Source of the DNA: Jackrogersella multiformis
Lineage: Eukaryota > Ascomycota > Sordariomycetes > Xylariales > Hypoxylaceae
Assembly (NCBI GenBank): GCA_902806575.1
Contig: CADCXD010000007.1
Location: 930,001-994,000 of the forward strand
Direction: 5' to 3'
Length of the DNA: 64,000 nucleotides
The notes beneath the pieces are model-generated. The model searched no databases, was not told where the DNA came from, and saw only the letters and a program-made list of their open reading frames with translations. The translations under genes were made by a program, and so were the position numbers. Below are positions 1 to 10,511 of the stretch, one piece after another. How positions within the stretch are numbered: the stretch's first letter is position 1; each line of letters starts with the position of its first letter.

Positions 1-1126
1 GCAGCTCGAAGTGGTGAGTTCCCCTATTCAACTTTCATGGTTCAAGTGTGAATAAACCACAATGTTCTCTACTCTTCACTCCCTCATTCCATCTCGACGG
101 CTGTAGATCTAGCAAATATACAGCTACCCGCTCTGGCTCAAACCCAACCAAGCGATAGAAAGATCCATAATGCCTCTACAACCCCTGAAACCAGCTCCAG
201 ACACAACCCATGAGCACAGTCTTCAGCAGTCTTCAGCCTCGTCTTCCTTTCCGGGACGTCTGAAGATCACAAGAAAACCTGCAACTGGCGAGTTATCTAA
301 CGGGCTACTCACTCCAGCATACGACAAACTCACGTACCTCACCGTCCCGAAGCACAGCTCCGAGTACTGGGCCAGCCTGGGCGAGCCGGCCGGCATCAAC
401 TTCCGGTGGGAGGGCCGCACGGGGAGCACGCGCGACGCGCACAAGCTGCTGCGCTTCGCGCTCGAGGGCGCGTCGCCCACGACGGCCCGGAGCACGGCCT
501 TCGCCGCGCAGAGCCGGGGTCCGGGCCAGCACCCCCTGCACGCACCGACCGTCGATCCACTTCTATCCGACTCCTCCTCCGCGACCGACGCGCCCCACCC
601 ACCACCTCCACCACCACCACCAACATCCACAACAACACCACCGCACGGCCCAGCCCTGCAGCTCCGCACGCTCGCCGCGCTCCTGGCCGCGCACCACGAG
701 TCCGGCGGCGACATCTCCTCGCGCGCGCAGCTCGCGTCCCTCGGCGCGGCCGCCACGCGCCTGCCCGCCGCCGCCGTCGACGCCGTGCTGCGCAGCGAGG
801 CCCGCGACCGCGCCCTCGACGCCCTCGCCGCCGACGCCCAGGCCGCGCGCGAGCGCCGCGGCTTGCGCGTGCGCGCCGTCCCCACGTTCGTCGTTAACGA
901 TCGCTTTGTCATCGGCGGGGCGCAGAGCTGTGGGTTTCTCGTGGCCGAGTTCGAGAGGGTGAGGGGGGGGGGGGGGGATGGGGATTTGGGAGGGAGGGGG
1001 AGGATGGGGAGATGGAGGGGAGAGGACAGGGAGAGGGGAGGGAGAGCGTGGAGAGGCCGGCTACGGCGTAGGAGAAGTTATCTAGGTACTGCAGGCCCGG
1101 GCGTTCTTATGTCAGAGGTGACGTAA
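1..1126 (+). CDS. DsbA/FrnE-like thioredoxin-fold oxidoreductase, 5' end outside window
   Basis: This is the C-terminal part of a DSBA (FrnE-like) family protein, which are 2-hydroxychromene-isomerase-like or disulfide-type oxidoreductases. The best signatures are EYWASLGEPAGINFRWEG with TGSTRDAHKLLRFA, and the cis-proline segment VPTFVVNDRFVIGGAQ near the C-terminus. The first bases look like an exon end followed by a GTGAGT donor at position 14. The next exon probably starts at 124 after ACAG and reads YPLWLKPN into the ATG at 170, so that ATG is likely internal. The CxxC-type active-site end would lie upstream of the window. A proline-rich insertion (encoded about 590-655) interrupts the helical subdomain. 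After the conserved end (about 956) the frame runs into a 15-G run and G/A-rich sequence that does not look like protein. A GTGAGG donor at about 957 may start a further intron, so the 1126 stop is doubtful. Confidence 0.72.
963..977 (+). repeat. 15-base G homopolymer in G-rich tract
   Basis: This uninterrupted run of 15 G sits at the 3' end of the DsbA-like gene and is followed to about 1050 by purine-rich sequence with many G runs. It may form a G-quadruplex. It is a likely site of length error in sequencing, so the downstream reading frame cannot be trusted. Confidence 0.85.
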
Positions 1127-2250
1127 GTTGAGCTGCGTTACTGAGGTTTTAGGTTCGAGATTCGAGGTTCGAGGTCTGGATCTGGATCTTCCACCTTAGA
1201 TGGCTAGGGCAGGTGGATGACTAAAATACCGGCTTGTATAAAGAAAGGGGAGATTGCTTCGCGCGGGAACACGCGATGAGCAGGCATGCAGGATAGATAG
1301 ATCTGATATGAGATTTCTCACCTGCTGTTGATCAACCGATTTGGATAGGGTCTTCCCGATAAGATCATGTTTGGCTAAGGGTGGGAAAAGGGCTGGTTCA
1401 TGGAATGGGATACAACTGGCTAGGGTTATTAAAAAGCAATGACAGTGTACGTGATCACTCGAATACAAAAAAATAAAAATAACGTAATTTATTACTGTAG
1501 TTCACTCTCCTCCCATCTCTACCCAGGTCCTTCGTTGTTTCGAATAAGGGGCCTGGATGGAAAATAAGGTGATACCGAGTATGTAAAATCTCGGGTTGCC
1601 GCTTTATGCAGTAATTAAAACCTATGTGGTTGGCCGTACGCTTAGCTAATATGAAACATGGCGAAATAAAAAGGGGACAGAGGGAACGGGGTAGAGAAAT
1701 GGTGAAAGAGAGCAGATAGAGTATTGCTACTCGGGTTTGACCTACCCTGCCGGAATTAATATCTGGGCACTCAGGTACCTAGGGTAGCCATGCCAATTAT
1801 AGTACCTTACCGAAGGTCATCTCCCGCCATGATAGTACGGTAGAATTGTATCCAACTCAAGTCACATAGCGGCATAGCGTAGTACGTCAAGTTTAGTTTG
1901 CACTTATGCCATTTTTATAAATGCAGCGTAAAGACGCAGACTCGCCTGAAAAGACATCCTCGCCGCGTATTAGCAGCTACAAAAGGGTATTTTTGCATGC
2001 ATGTAGTGGGGAAAGGCATCGATCGTATTAGCCTACCCGCCTTGCTTTCCGGAACACCTCGATGCCATGTGACCAACCTGAACGCCGCAAAATGCTAATT
2101 TCCCCGAGTTTTTTTTATGTTTGTCTGACCAGAGGGCCATGCCGTAAAACAGTAACTCCTATCCGAGTATCAGGGCTGCCGTCCTTCCGCGGAAACGCGC
2201 TGATGATCCTCATGCTATACTCTAGTCGTCCTCTCGAGAGTTAAGGCGTC
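1127..2250. other. intergenic spacer, no gene recognised
   Basis: This spacer separates the DsbA-like gene and the converging TFIIE beta gene. It contains only short chance ORFs on both strands, and some AT-rich sequence around 1465-1500. It presumably holds the 3' ends of both transcripts. Confidence 0.6.
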
Positions 2251-3120
2251 TTAGCGCTTGTGCTGCTCGAAGATGCTCCGCATGTGCTCGTTCTCGAACT
2301 TCTTCTGCACGCGCGAGGCCTTCTTGCGCTTCGGCGGGCCCTTCTGGTTGGCGTTGGCGTTGTTCTTGGAGCCGCCGCTAGTGGCCTTCTGGCCGAGCGC
2401 CTTTAGCCTTCGGGGCATCTCGTCGACGGACGGCAGCGTCTCGTTGAACCACATGATGCGGAATTCGTTGTCGACCTGGTGGTGCAGCGCCGGGTTGTCG
2501 AGCCACACGAACTTCGGGTTTTGCTCCTTCTTAGTGCGAACCGTCAAGATCTTGTGCTCTTTCTCCAGCTGGAGGATGGCCTCCTCGCAGTCCGGCCAGC
2601 CGTCCTTAATCTTCTTGACCTCCGTGGCCGAGGCGTCCGTCTTCGCCTGCAGGTACGCGAGCAGGGAGATCTTGGAGACGACGCCGGGCAGCGTGGGTCG
2701 GAACTCGTAGGTGCCCTGGCGCCAGAGGGGCAGCTCCGCGTTCGCGCTGGCGTTGGAATTGGGGGGAGGGTTGTACTGCATCCGCGAGTGCCCCTGCATG
2801 GTCAAGGCGAAAACCCTCTGCTGGCTCTCGGGGGCATGCTGCAGCGTCAGGTGATCGAGGACCTCCTGGAGAGTCTTGGGGGTGCCCTTCGTCTTGAGGA
2901 ACTCGACCGCGTACGTGAGCTGCGTGACCAGGTGGGAGCCGTAGTCGGTCGACGCGGCGGCGGCGGCGGCGGCGGCGGGGGTCGGGACCGAGGCATTGCC
3001 GGCAGCGTTTCCGTCGCGCTTTTGACGCTTCGAAGCCGCGCCGTCGGACTTGGTCACCTTCGCCGAGGACGGGGATAGGGTCGATGATTTTAGGCCGTTG
3101 GCCGGTTTGGTAGGCGCCAT
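2251..3120 (-). CDS. TFA2: Transcription initiation factor IIE subunit beta
   Basis: This intronless 289-residue protein is TFIIE beta, which works with TFIIE alpha in the RNA polymerase II pre-initiation complex to recruit and stimulate TFIIH. The N-terminus is low complexity with a seven-residue alanine run (50-56). A first winged-helix-like segment follows at about 60-95 (LVTQLTYAVEFLKTKGTPKT). The conserved core lies at 139-208 (EFRPTLPGVVSKISLLAYLQ through KFVWLDNP). The VDNEFRIMWFNETLPSVDE segment (216-234) is typical of the family. The C-terminus (259-289) is strongly basic and probably contacts DNA. Length fits fungal Tfa2. The start ATG has a good context and no other ATG precedes it in frame. 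The gene converges with the DsbA-like gene. Confidence 0.93.
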   Translation of the reverse strand: MAPTKPANGLKSSTLSPSSAKVTKSDGAASKRQKRDGNAAGNASVPTPAAAAAAAASTDYGSHLVTQLTYAVEFLKTKGTPKTLQEVLDHLTLQHAPESQQRVFALTMQGHSRMQYNPPPNSNASANAELPLWRQGTYEFRPTLPGVVSKISLLAYLQAKTDASATEVKKIKDGWPDCEEAILQLEKEHKILTVRTKKEQNPKFVWLDNPALHHQVDNEFRIMWFNETLPSVDEMPRRLKALGQKATSGGSKNNANANQKGPPKRKKASRVQKKFENEHMRSIFEQHKR

Positions 3121-4462
3121 GGTAGATAGATGGTTCGGGGGGACGGAATCTCGTGGTGTGGTGACGAGGTGTTTGGTTAGAGAGGGGAGGGCCCCTGTAT
3201 GGATGATGTGGTGATCGATCTCGTCAAGAAACGAATGGTAAAAGAAAGGAAGGGAGATGATGAAAGAATGCGAAACGAGGCTGAGAATTGTTAATTATTA
3301 ATTGTCAAGTACCTGAGTACCTAGGTAGTATTGTGGTACCTACCTAAAGGTACTTTTTTTAGGAGGTACCTACCAGCTCCAATGTTGAATGAGCTGGAAA
3401 GCGTCCGGTACCCATAATATAGTTTACGCTAGTGTGTGGCTTGAAAGCGGGCCCTGAAAGTGTAATTCATAGTGGGGTGCTTAGTGGAACTCAATCTTGA
3501 TTGAAGCTTGGACCTTTCAACTGAGATTGATTAATTTTGGTGAGATTAACCAATTCAACATTATTCATACCTGTTTTCATTCCTATTTGTGCATGCCCAG
3601 GTACCTAGGCAGCTAGGTAGACTTTGAGGCCAGTTCTGGAGTTCTAGAGTTCTAGATTAGGAAATGTCAGCATTGAACGATATCGGTCGATACTGTCCTA
3701 TTTCCATTTCCTAAAGTAGCCGAGCCCGAGTCTGATGGGGCTGATGGAATGCATCCATAAGGAATAGGGCTTACCTTCCTACAATTGCCTAAGATAGAAG
3801 TGTACCTAGGTACCTATCAAGGGCGGGCAATTTGAATTACCTAGGTATTAGTGTTTGTTGAAGAGAGAAAGGAAAAAAAGGGGAGGGGAGTGGTTGAAAA
3901 TCGGCTTTAGTGTAATAGCTGGCTACTGCTAGGTAGTTAGTTAAATTCAGATGACTGACCGAAAGTGAGAAAGTAGTAAATACCTAGTATCGTAGATTTA
4001 TTTCAGTGATTCCCAAGGTCTAGTTACTGACGTGGAAATATGACATTGGGAACAATGATATTCTAATACCTAGGTACCTAAGGTACCTAGCATCATTTGA
4101 GACTGGCAAGTATTGAATTGATCTACTGTAACATTGAATTAATACGATATGACTATTTCTCAATCACCTATACACATTTGATCGTCAGATTTATTAAAAT
4201 TGTCTGTTCTTCAGCTAACCGCCATCCAGCCCCTCTTCAGCCAGTCAATTCTTACAGTTAAACAATCATATTCTCATCGGACTCCTGGTACCCATAAAAC
4301 CAAACATCCTAACGACGAGACTGCAAAGAGCAATATGTATGAAGAACCGAAAGACCTGATCTATTAAGTATAGAGAACAGATGTGCAGCCGTGAAGATAT
4401 CCACCATCCCATCCCTTCACTTATCTAGTACACTCCTGGCCCCCCTTAAAAACATCGATCCT
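3121..4462. other. AT-rich spacer with TACCTAGGTA-type palindromes
   Basis: This spacer lies upstream of TFIIE beta and downstream of cytochrome b5. It has no supported ORF. Several copies of the dispersed ACCTAGGT palindrome occur around 3311-3358, 3598-3620, 3804-3847 and 4070-4092. The 5' part includes the TFIIE beta promoter, but I see no specific element I can name. Confidence 0.6.
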
Positions 4463-5103
4463 TTAAACCTCGACGCCGCCCTCTTGGGCCTGTAGGTATT
4501 GGTAGGCACCGAAGGCGACCAAGCCTCCAATGAAAACAACAGCATACAGGGCGGTTCCGAGGCCAGCTGAGCTTGTATTGGCGGGAGGTGCGAGGGAAGC
4601 TTGTTGAGCCTTGGGATGGGGGTCACCGGGCTGTATCCAAAGTCCGTCAGCATACCGGAGTACGATGGGGTATAGTGATTTGACAGATTGGGAATCGCTA
4701 GTTAAAAAAAGGTTATTCTTACCTTTCGCTTGAGGGTACCGACGAGGAGTTGCTCGAGGGTTTCCCGAGCTTCGTCGCTGTGGCCGACGTCTTCGAAAGC
4801 CTCAGTCGCATCTTGGCCGCCGACATCTAACAAGACCTCTTCGCCACCACTGCATGGAGGAAAGAAAAAAAAAAGTCAGCAAACATGGTACACTAGCAAG
4901 AAACCGAACCGCAGCGCGAAGTCGAGCAGGGCAATTGGAATAATTGTTAATTTGAATCGCACAACATGCTGTATAACTTACGGATGCTCGTCGATAAATT
5001 TCGTGCTATCGTAGATCTTATCGTGGATAACGATGTAAAGATCTTTCTTGGTGTTGTGTTCAGCAACATCCTGATAGGTAAGCTCTTGAAGTTCTGCTGC
5101 CAT
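4463..5103 (-). CDS. CYB5: Cytochrome b5, ER membrane electron carrier
   Basis: This three-exon gene was rebuilt from splice signals: exons 5103-4982, 4849-4723 and 4630-4463, giving 138 residues. It encodes microsomal cytochrome b5, which donates electrons to fatty-acid desaturases, sterol enzymes and some P450s. The N-terminal haem domain begins MAAELQELTYQDVAEHNTKK. Its two axial haem histidines are H40 in HPGGEE and H64 in VGHSDEAR. A polar linker (KPGDPHPKAQQ) leads to a C-terminal membrane anchor (about 106-127, LYAVVFIGGLVAFGAYQYL) and a short acidic tail, the standard tail-anchored layout. Donors are GTAAGT and GTAAGA, and acceptors GCAG and ACAG. Phases match across both introns. Single-frame reading would miss this gene because each exon is short. 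Confidence 0.95.
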
Positions 5104-6448
5104 TTTGACTTAATTGTTTTGTCGAAAACAAATCTAATCGGTGTCGTGATCAACCGCTTGCTTTACAGAAACAATAAAAGTGACTTGAAGTCAAGACGAA
5201 ACAACAGGCACAGGCGCACTCGGCAACGGAGATTGATCGGGGGTTTGCTGGAGCTGGAGGAGGAGAAGAAGAGTTGGGTTGGGGGATAAGAAAGGGAAGA
5301 ATGGAGCTAGTAAATTGTATTGGTGATTGATTTCTTAAAGTTCTAATGGCTTCTAAAGTTCTGTCTGTCCCCTACGAATTTCAAGGAGCTAGCGGTCAGC
5401 GGAGGGCACGGTAATCCGAATCCTAGTGACATCCTAGCGAATCAGGGACAACCTAATTCATTTATCAGGACGCTGTGGGGATCATCAGTTAGCTCACCTC
5501 GTCCGTTTTTTTTTTTTTTTTAAACAATACACTATTAGGTACCATAGTACACCAACGGATCCTTACATTGGCCCTAAAAAGTCATATCCCAGCAGGCGCG
5601 TGGGTTTAATGGGACATGTACAATGCTACTTGATACGTGTACCTAATTATGCACACCTCGGTTTTTCGGTTATGTACTGTCCTAGATCCGGGTGCGAGTC
5701 GGTACATGCTGTACGCGATTGCACAACTTTTTTACTTGACCGGAGACTTCCCGTTCTTAAATTATTAATAATCTAAGGTTCCTAAGATAAGATCGCGACA
5801 TCTTTGTCTTAGGTAAGCATGCAGCTGTAAGCACTTGACACATGCATTGATAAGATTAAACCCTTCCAAGGATTGTCCAAGATTGTCTTGTCGTTGGTTG
5901 CTTATTCGCTTTCGTACCTCGTTCCAACCTTTCCCCCTCCTCTTACTATGTACATAGTATAACCAATCAGCAAGGATCAGACCGAGCTTTCCGCAGAACC
6001 CCAGTTTCGTACGAATGATCGTTTAATCATGGTCGGTAAATCGGGAGTATGCGGGGAGATCTTCACACTAGAAACCGCGCTTAAGGAGGATGAGTAGACT
6101 CCAATGGACTTTACCTATGGCCATTTTTAAGACGGCATATATATACTTAGGTATACATATCCATAGCCAGGAATTGAGCTACCAGCGAGATACTAATAAC
6201 GTTAGCAGGAATCGAACCTATTCTTATTAATAGGTAGGATCTCGCCTGGTTCGGGAGCTTGAGAGGCTGCTCCTCATCCCGAGGCATACAGTGATGGCCA
6301 ACTGGTAAGTGTGATGAGAACGGCAGTTCGGGGCCGACCTGAAACCCCAAGTTCATGGATTCCGGAGTCCGGACAGCTAGGACATCGTACTTGAACGAAT
6401 ACGAATGCGGAGATATCGGGCCAAACACGATCCGGCCTCGGGAGGTAA
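5104..6448. other. intergenic spacer, no gene recognised
   Basis: This spacer lies between the cytochrome b5 start and the end of the HET-domain gene. It contains a T run of about 18 at 5506-5523. There is no convincing ORF on either strand. The small ORFs at 6147-6483 show no family features and look like chance. Confidence 0.55.
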
Positions 6449-8494
6449 CTACACAAGGTTGAATAATTCCGCCCTGTGTTCACTCTTCTTCCACTGCTCG
6501 ACTGCTTCTCCGGCCATCAAGCCCGGGACGTAGCACTCCCCGATGAACAAATACTTGGCCTCGCCAAGCTCCCGCACAATATACGGAACCTTACCACCAA
6601 ACAGAATAACTATCATGTCATCCTGTTCCATTGTTTCCGGTCCTATTCCCATCAAATCCCCTGTTGTAACAAAAAACCGTCTATGTAAGCAAACCCGAGT
6701 GAAAGCCTCGCGGAATCGGCCTGAATTCGAAGATTTCCAGATGGCACCCGGTAATCTCCATTTTTTACTAATACCTGATACTGGGATTTGACCTCTAAAC
6801 TGTTGGGATAACCAGTCCGCTGTATCGTCAAGGAAATTGACATCCTCGTGGATCGGCTGCCCCGTCTCGCTGAAGCCCGCGCTGAGCGTCGAGACAAAAG
6901 TACGCGGAATATTTCCAGGGCGATATATCTCCAAATCATCGTCACTTGGTCTGTCGTTGCCACTGGCCAGGTGGGCTACCAGATTCCAAGCCGACCTCAC
7001 AAAATCGTGCTCCTCCTTATAAGCCGTGTGCCGGAATCCGTAACTTATGAGTTTGTCCCCGTACGCTTTTACTACTCCAGCGGGAACCCTGATTCCCTCG
7101 ACAGAGAGGCAATTTGTGTCTGTAGAATCTCCGATTGTCAGATATTCATTGCCGTCTGCGTTATAAGGTGGCTCCCCTCGGTTATCCTTGATCAGCTCGG
7201 CAGATACTTTTGGCTGGCTCCAATCGGATGCCCATGATGGACAGTCAGATGTTTTCACCCCTTGGATCCCGCCCGCATGAGATAGTGCAGCGAGAGATCC
7301 ATGGTCTATCACGAGGAAGCGTACTAGATTCGGATAGACCGCGTTGAAGCGCTCTTGGTCGTATGTTGGTTTGATCAATGGGTGAAGCCTGTCTGTATTT
7401 GCAGTTTCTTCCGCCAAACTATACGCTGCATATACTTTATCTACCTTGAGGGTTGCTTTTCGTCCTCGGAGCTCCCGCAACATTCGAAGTAAGGGTCTTC
7501 TCTTCCCCGTCATCTGCCAAATTGCGGCGACCTTGGAAACCGGCAGGAGATCTTTCATATCCCCGTTAAACTGGACGTCAGGAGGCAAGGCGAATCCATG
7601 TGCCTGGAACCATGTTGCGGCTTCTCCCAACGCCTTCCACTCAACCTGCCAGTCTCCCAGAATAGCTATTGCTCGCTTGGCGTGAACTACTTCCTGCACG
7701 ACCCAAATGCGCTCGAACCACGGATTGTTGAAGAAGTCGCGGATAATGTTCCATTCATCAGCGGATGCGCTCGGAAACCCGTGAACGCGGTTTCGGTACA
7801 CTGCATCTGTTGCGGATTGTGATGCCGTAGGATAATCCCCACCGGCACGAATGTTCCTTATTGCCTGAGCAATAAATGCGAGAACGACCGGCATCCTCCC
7901 GAACTGCTCAAGATGGACTTGTGGCGAGAAAGTGGGGATTCTATCCGATCGCAACGACTCTAAACGTGAGGAGTGAGCTGAGTAGGTGTCATTTGCTTCA
8001 CCCAGCCAGATCTTAACGGTGACAGCGTCTGAAAAGATCTTATCCATCTGTTTGACCTGGTCTTCCTTCTCGGTCGTATCATCCTGGTTGATACAGAGCG
8101 CATCGATCCAGATAGGTCTCTGCTGCTGGGAGGTAGAATGCTCTCGCTCTTCTTGCCGGTTAGTGGCAAATGCACCCCAGACGTTGTGACTTGAGTGAAG
8201 CGCATGGTCTTTTGGCCAGGTGATAACCGAGTTCCAGTTCGGAAGTGGACGGAGGTATCTCATTGCGTTAATCAGGTTCTTGGTAACTGTCACCCTGTAC
8301 CCGTTACACATGATAGGTTCATCGGATTTTTCCGTCCCCCAGACGTAGGATATGGCATCATATTCCGGTGCATTGTCCCTATCGTCAATGATGGTAAGGC
8401 TGCAATTGATTGTCTCGGACGCAAAGCCGGGCGCGATTGATAATAAGCGTATGGACTTTGGTCCTAGGGGTCCGTACAGTTGTTGGTATGCCAT
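6449..8494 (-). CDS. HET-domain (heterokaryon incompatibility) protein
   Basis: This intronless 681-residue protein carries a HET domain (PF06985), found in fungal non-self recognition and programmed cell death proteins. The diagnostic blocks are all present: YDAISYVWG (45-53), then RPIWIDALCINQDD (126-139), then EKEDQVKQMDKIFSDAVTVKIWLGEA (142-167), and NPWFERIWVVQEVVHAKRA (257-275). A roughly 40-residue insertion (about 85-125) separates the first two blocks. The remaining 400 residues form the usual variable C-terminal region. I see no NACHT, WD40 or ankyrin repeats, so it is a stand-alone HET protein. Its biological role cannot be set from sequence; most such genes are not proven incompatibility genes. 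It is divergently arranged with the small membrane protein gene at 9233. Confidence 0.9.
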   Translation of the reverse strand: MAYQQLYGPLGPKSIRLLSIAPGFASETINCSLTIIDDRDNAPEYDAISYVWGTEKSDEPIMCNGYRVTVTKNLINAMRYLRPLPNWNSVITWPKDHALHSSHNVWGAFATNRQEEREHSTSQQQRPIWIDALCINQDDTTEKEDQVKQMDKIFSDAVTVKIWLGEANDTYSAHSSRLESLRSDRIPTFSPQVHLEQFGRMPVVLAFIAQAIRNIRAGGDYPTASQSATDAVYRNRVHGFPSASADEWNIIRDFFNNPWFERIWVVQEVVHAKRAIAILGDWQVEWKALGEAATWFQAHGFALPPDVQFNGDMKDLLPVSKVAAIWQMTGKRRPLLRMLRELRGRKATLKVDKVYAAYSLAEETANTDRLHPLIKPTYDQERFNAVYPNLVRFLVIDHGSLAALSHAGGIQGVKTSDCPSWASDWSQPKVSAELIKDNRGEPPYNADGNEYLTIGDSTDTNCLSVEGIRVPAGVVKAYGDKLISYGFRHTAYKEEHDFVRSAWNLVAHLASGNDRPSDDDLEIYRPGNIPRTFVSTLSAGFSETGQPIHEDVNFLDDTADWLSQQFRGQIPVSGISKKWRLPGAIWKSSNSGRFREAFTRVCLHRRFFVTTGDLMGIGPETMEQDDMIVILFGGKVPYIVRELGEAKYLFIGECYVPGLMAGEAVEQWKKSEHRAELFNLV

Positions 8495-9232
8495 TTTCCT
8501 ATATCCTAGGTCGAGACGAGTTTCGTCACTGGACTACTCAATCCGACGAAGAAGAAGAAGAAGAAGGAGAAGACGATGATGATGACGATGAAGTTCACAG
8601 TCATGCAGCTCACACGAATGACCATCGCCGCTGTGGGCTACCAGAGCCTATTGACACACTGTGCTCATAACTCCAAAAGCCGATGATGAGTGAAATAGGT
8701 AGGCTGAGCATTCCTAAATTATGCACCCTGCTAAGGTTATAAATTGTGGCTGCTTACATCTAGGCAACTGACCTTAACGTACTGTCGTACCTGCTTCTGC
8801 CTTCGGCCCCCAATTGATATGTAAACCGGTTATTTTCAAGACATCCAAGGCGGATTTTGAGCACAGCCCCAGATCCCTACTTATTGGATACCTAATTCCA
8901 GCCGCTTGCTGAACTTGCCCGACCTCCAACTTGAAACTTCTAACATCTTCAAGAACATATAGGAAGACTAAAATACGCCCGTTCTAAATGGTTATTTAAC
9001 TCTTAGCGAGTACTATTTCTTTATAATTTGGTTCTAAATACGATTAACAGAGACCACTAAGCTGGTTTTAAGCACAAACATGAATGTGTTGTCCAACTTT
9101 TGGAAGGATATCGCATTGCGAAATGCAAGTAAGTCTCCCCGGGAACTTCAAAGGAATACTTTATAAGTCAGAACTCGGTACTAAGCAAAGTTATAGCGGT
9201 CTACGCGCAATGGTAATCCCACCTAGATTAAA
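8495..9232. promoter_or_regulatory. divergent intergenic region of HET gene and membrane-protein gene
   Basis: This 740-base region separates two divergent starts. Immediately upstream of the HET start there is a GAA/GAT-type trinucleotide run (about 8547-8595), which reads as a pyrimidine-rich tract on the HET strand, as is common in fungal leaders. An ATG at 9080 followed by a GTAAGT at 9129 could belong to a noncoding or alternative first exon of the rightward gene, but its phase does not fit the next exon. Confidence 0.4.
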
Positions 9233-10058
9233 ATGTTTGGTATTATTACTCAACCCGCCATACTATCTAGGTTTTGCGTCCTCTCAGCAATTTGGTTTGT
9301 AACGGCAAGAATCTACTGGCTTGTCGGAGCCAGCTTTACTGGGACCCTTAAGTATGATATGTATATAGTGGTTATGGTATTGGATATGATGTATGCGCGT
9401 CGTAACCCCCCTTTTGGAATTCTCCTAACTTAACATGTTTAGCTTCTTCCCTCTCATGTCGTTGTCGGTGGAGATGTCTCACGTCCTCCGCCCACGATGG
9501 CTCGCCTTCGCTTGTTTAATGTGGTGCATGAACCGTGTATCCTTCGATTTCGTGCTCAACTCGATGACCTCCCGTTGGCCACATCACGTTTTCTTCATCA
9601 TCATTTCAGCGGCGAGGATATTAGGGACAACCTATGGGCTCACGATTCCATATGTCTACACCGCAGGAAATCGGTTACGGTATCGATCGGAGAACTTCGA
9701 CTCTGTCCCTGTTAAGGCGTGGTTTTACACCGCGTATGCGCTCGCTGTGACGTACGGGGCACGCATACCGTATGATGCCGACACGAGGCTGTTCCGTTGG
9801 CGGCGTAGCGAGGGGATATTTTTTTGGTCAGTTCCCTTTTTAACTCGGTTGGGGATCAAATTTCCCTTCGAACCGGCCGCCTTGTTCTCTGCCTTGACCG
9901 CATTGGCGTACTGGATTGCGTTATGGATCGGCCAGGAGCACGTGTTCAGCCGGACCTTGGGGGGGCCGGGAGTCGAGATAATGACATTGATTCGGCCTGG
10001 ATGGGTACCCCACGACGACTCAATTGGCCCGGAGGAAGGGACAATCAGGTTGTCATGA
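9233..10058 (+). CDS. small predicted multi-pass membrane protein, unknown function
   Basis: Two exons (9233-9351 and 9443-10058) splice in phase across a GTATGA...TTTAG intron of 91 bases and give 244 residues. I do not recognise the family. Hydrophobic stretches suggest membrane segments near the N-terminus (AIWFVTARIYWLVGASF), at HVFFIIISAARILGTTYGL, at KAWFYTAYALAVTYGA and at AALFSALTALAYWIALWIG. The C-terminal 35 residues are soluble-like. Without the first exon the protein would begin at the ATG at 9435 and lose its first segment. The in-phase junction supports the longer model, but an extra upstream exon is possible. It lies divergently beside a HET-domain gene; whether the two are functionally linked is unknown. 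Confidence 0.5.
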
Positions 10059-10511
10059 GCGTTGTTTTGCTGGGATGGCGTTGTTTCAACTTTTTGGATG
10101 ACACGGTAGTGCTTCTTTACGCTGGGTACGGGATGTGATGATAATGGTCAGGTGTTATGGTGTATCTGGCTGGCGGAAGCAATGGGACTATAAAAAATGG
10201 GATTATATGTGTATATGCAAGATGGTGCTTATATCTTCGAAAGCTTGTAGAATAGCAGGTATCTTAGAAAATTATGATCTTTGTCGGTAAGCAAATAAAC
10301 AACCCAAGAACTACACAGGAGGTAGTTTTACGTATAACAGGTCCAGAAGTGAGCTCTCTATTCCTCGTTTTGTTTTGCTAAAACCCCAATACTCGGTGCC
10401 TGCTAGTCTAAAATGTGAAGGCTGGCAAAGCAATTAGACGCCACCACTTTATCAGAGTTAACCTCTCACCGGCAGGTCGCGAAACGGTGTCTGAGAACAG
10501 CCCTTCCGGCA
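10059..10511. other. intergenic spacer between converging genes
   Basis: This AT-rich spacer holds the 3' ends of the membrane-protein gene and the capping protein gene. No ORF or element is supported. Confidence 0.55.

Noticed and set aside
223..912. Long minus-strand and alternate-frame ORFs opposite the DsbA-like gene
   Set aside because: They are shadows caused by high GC third positions; their translations are Arg/Ala-rich without family features.
6195..6225. B-box-like GGTTCGATTCC on the minus strand
   Set aside because: No matching A box, acceptor stem or anticodon arm could be placed around it.
9080..9128. ATG and GTAAGT donor as first exon of the membrane-protein gene
   Set aside because: The exon ends in phase 1, while all nearby acceptors lead into phase 0 or a stop codon.
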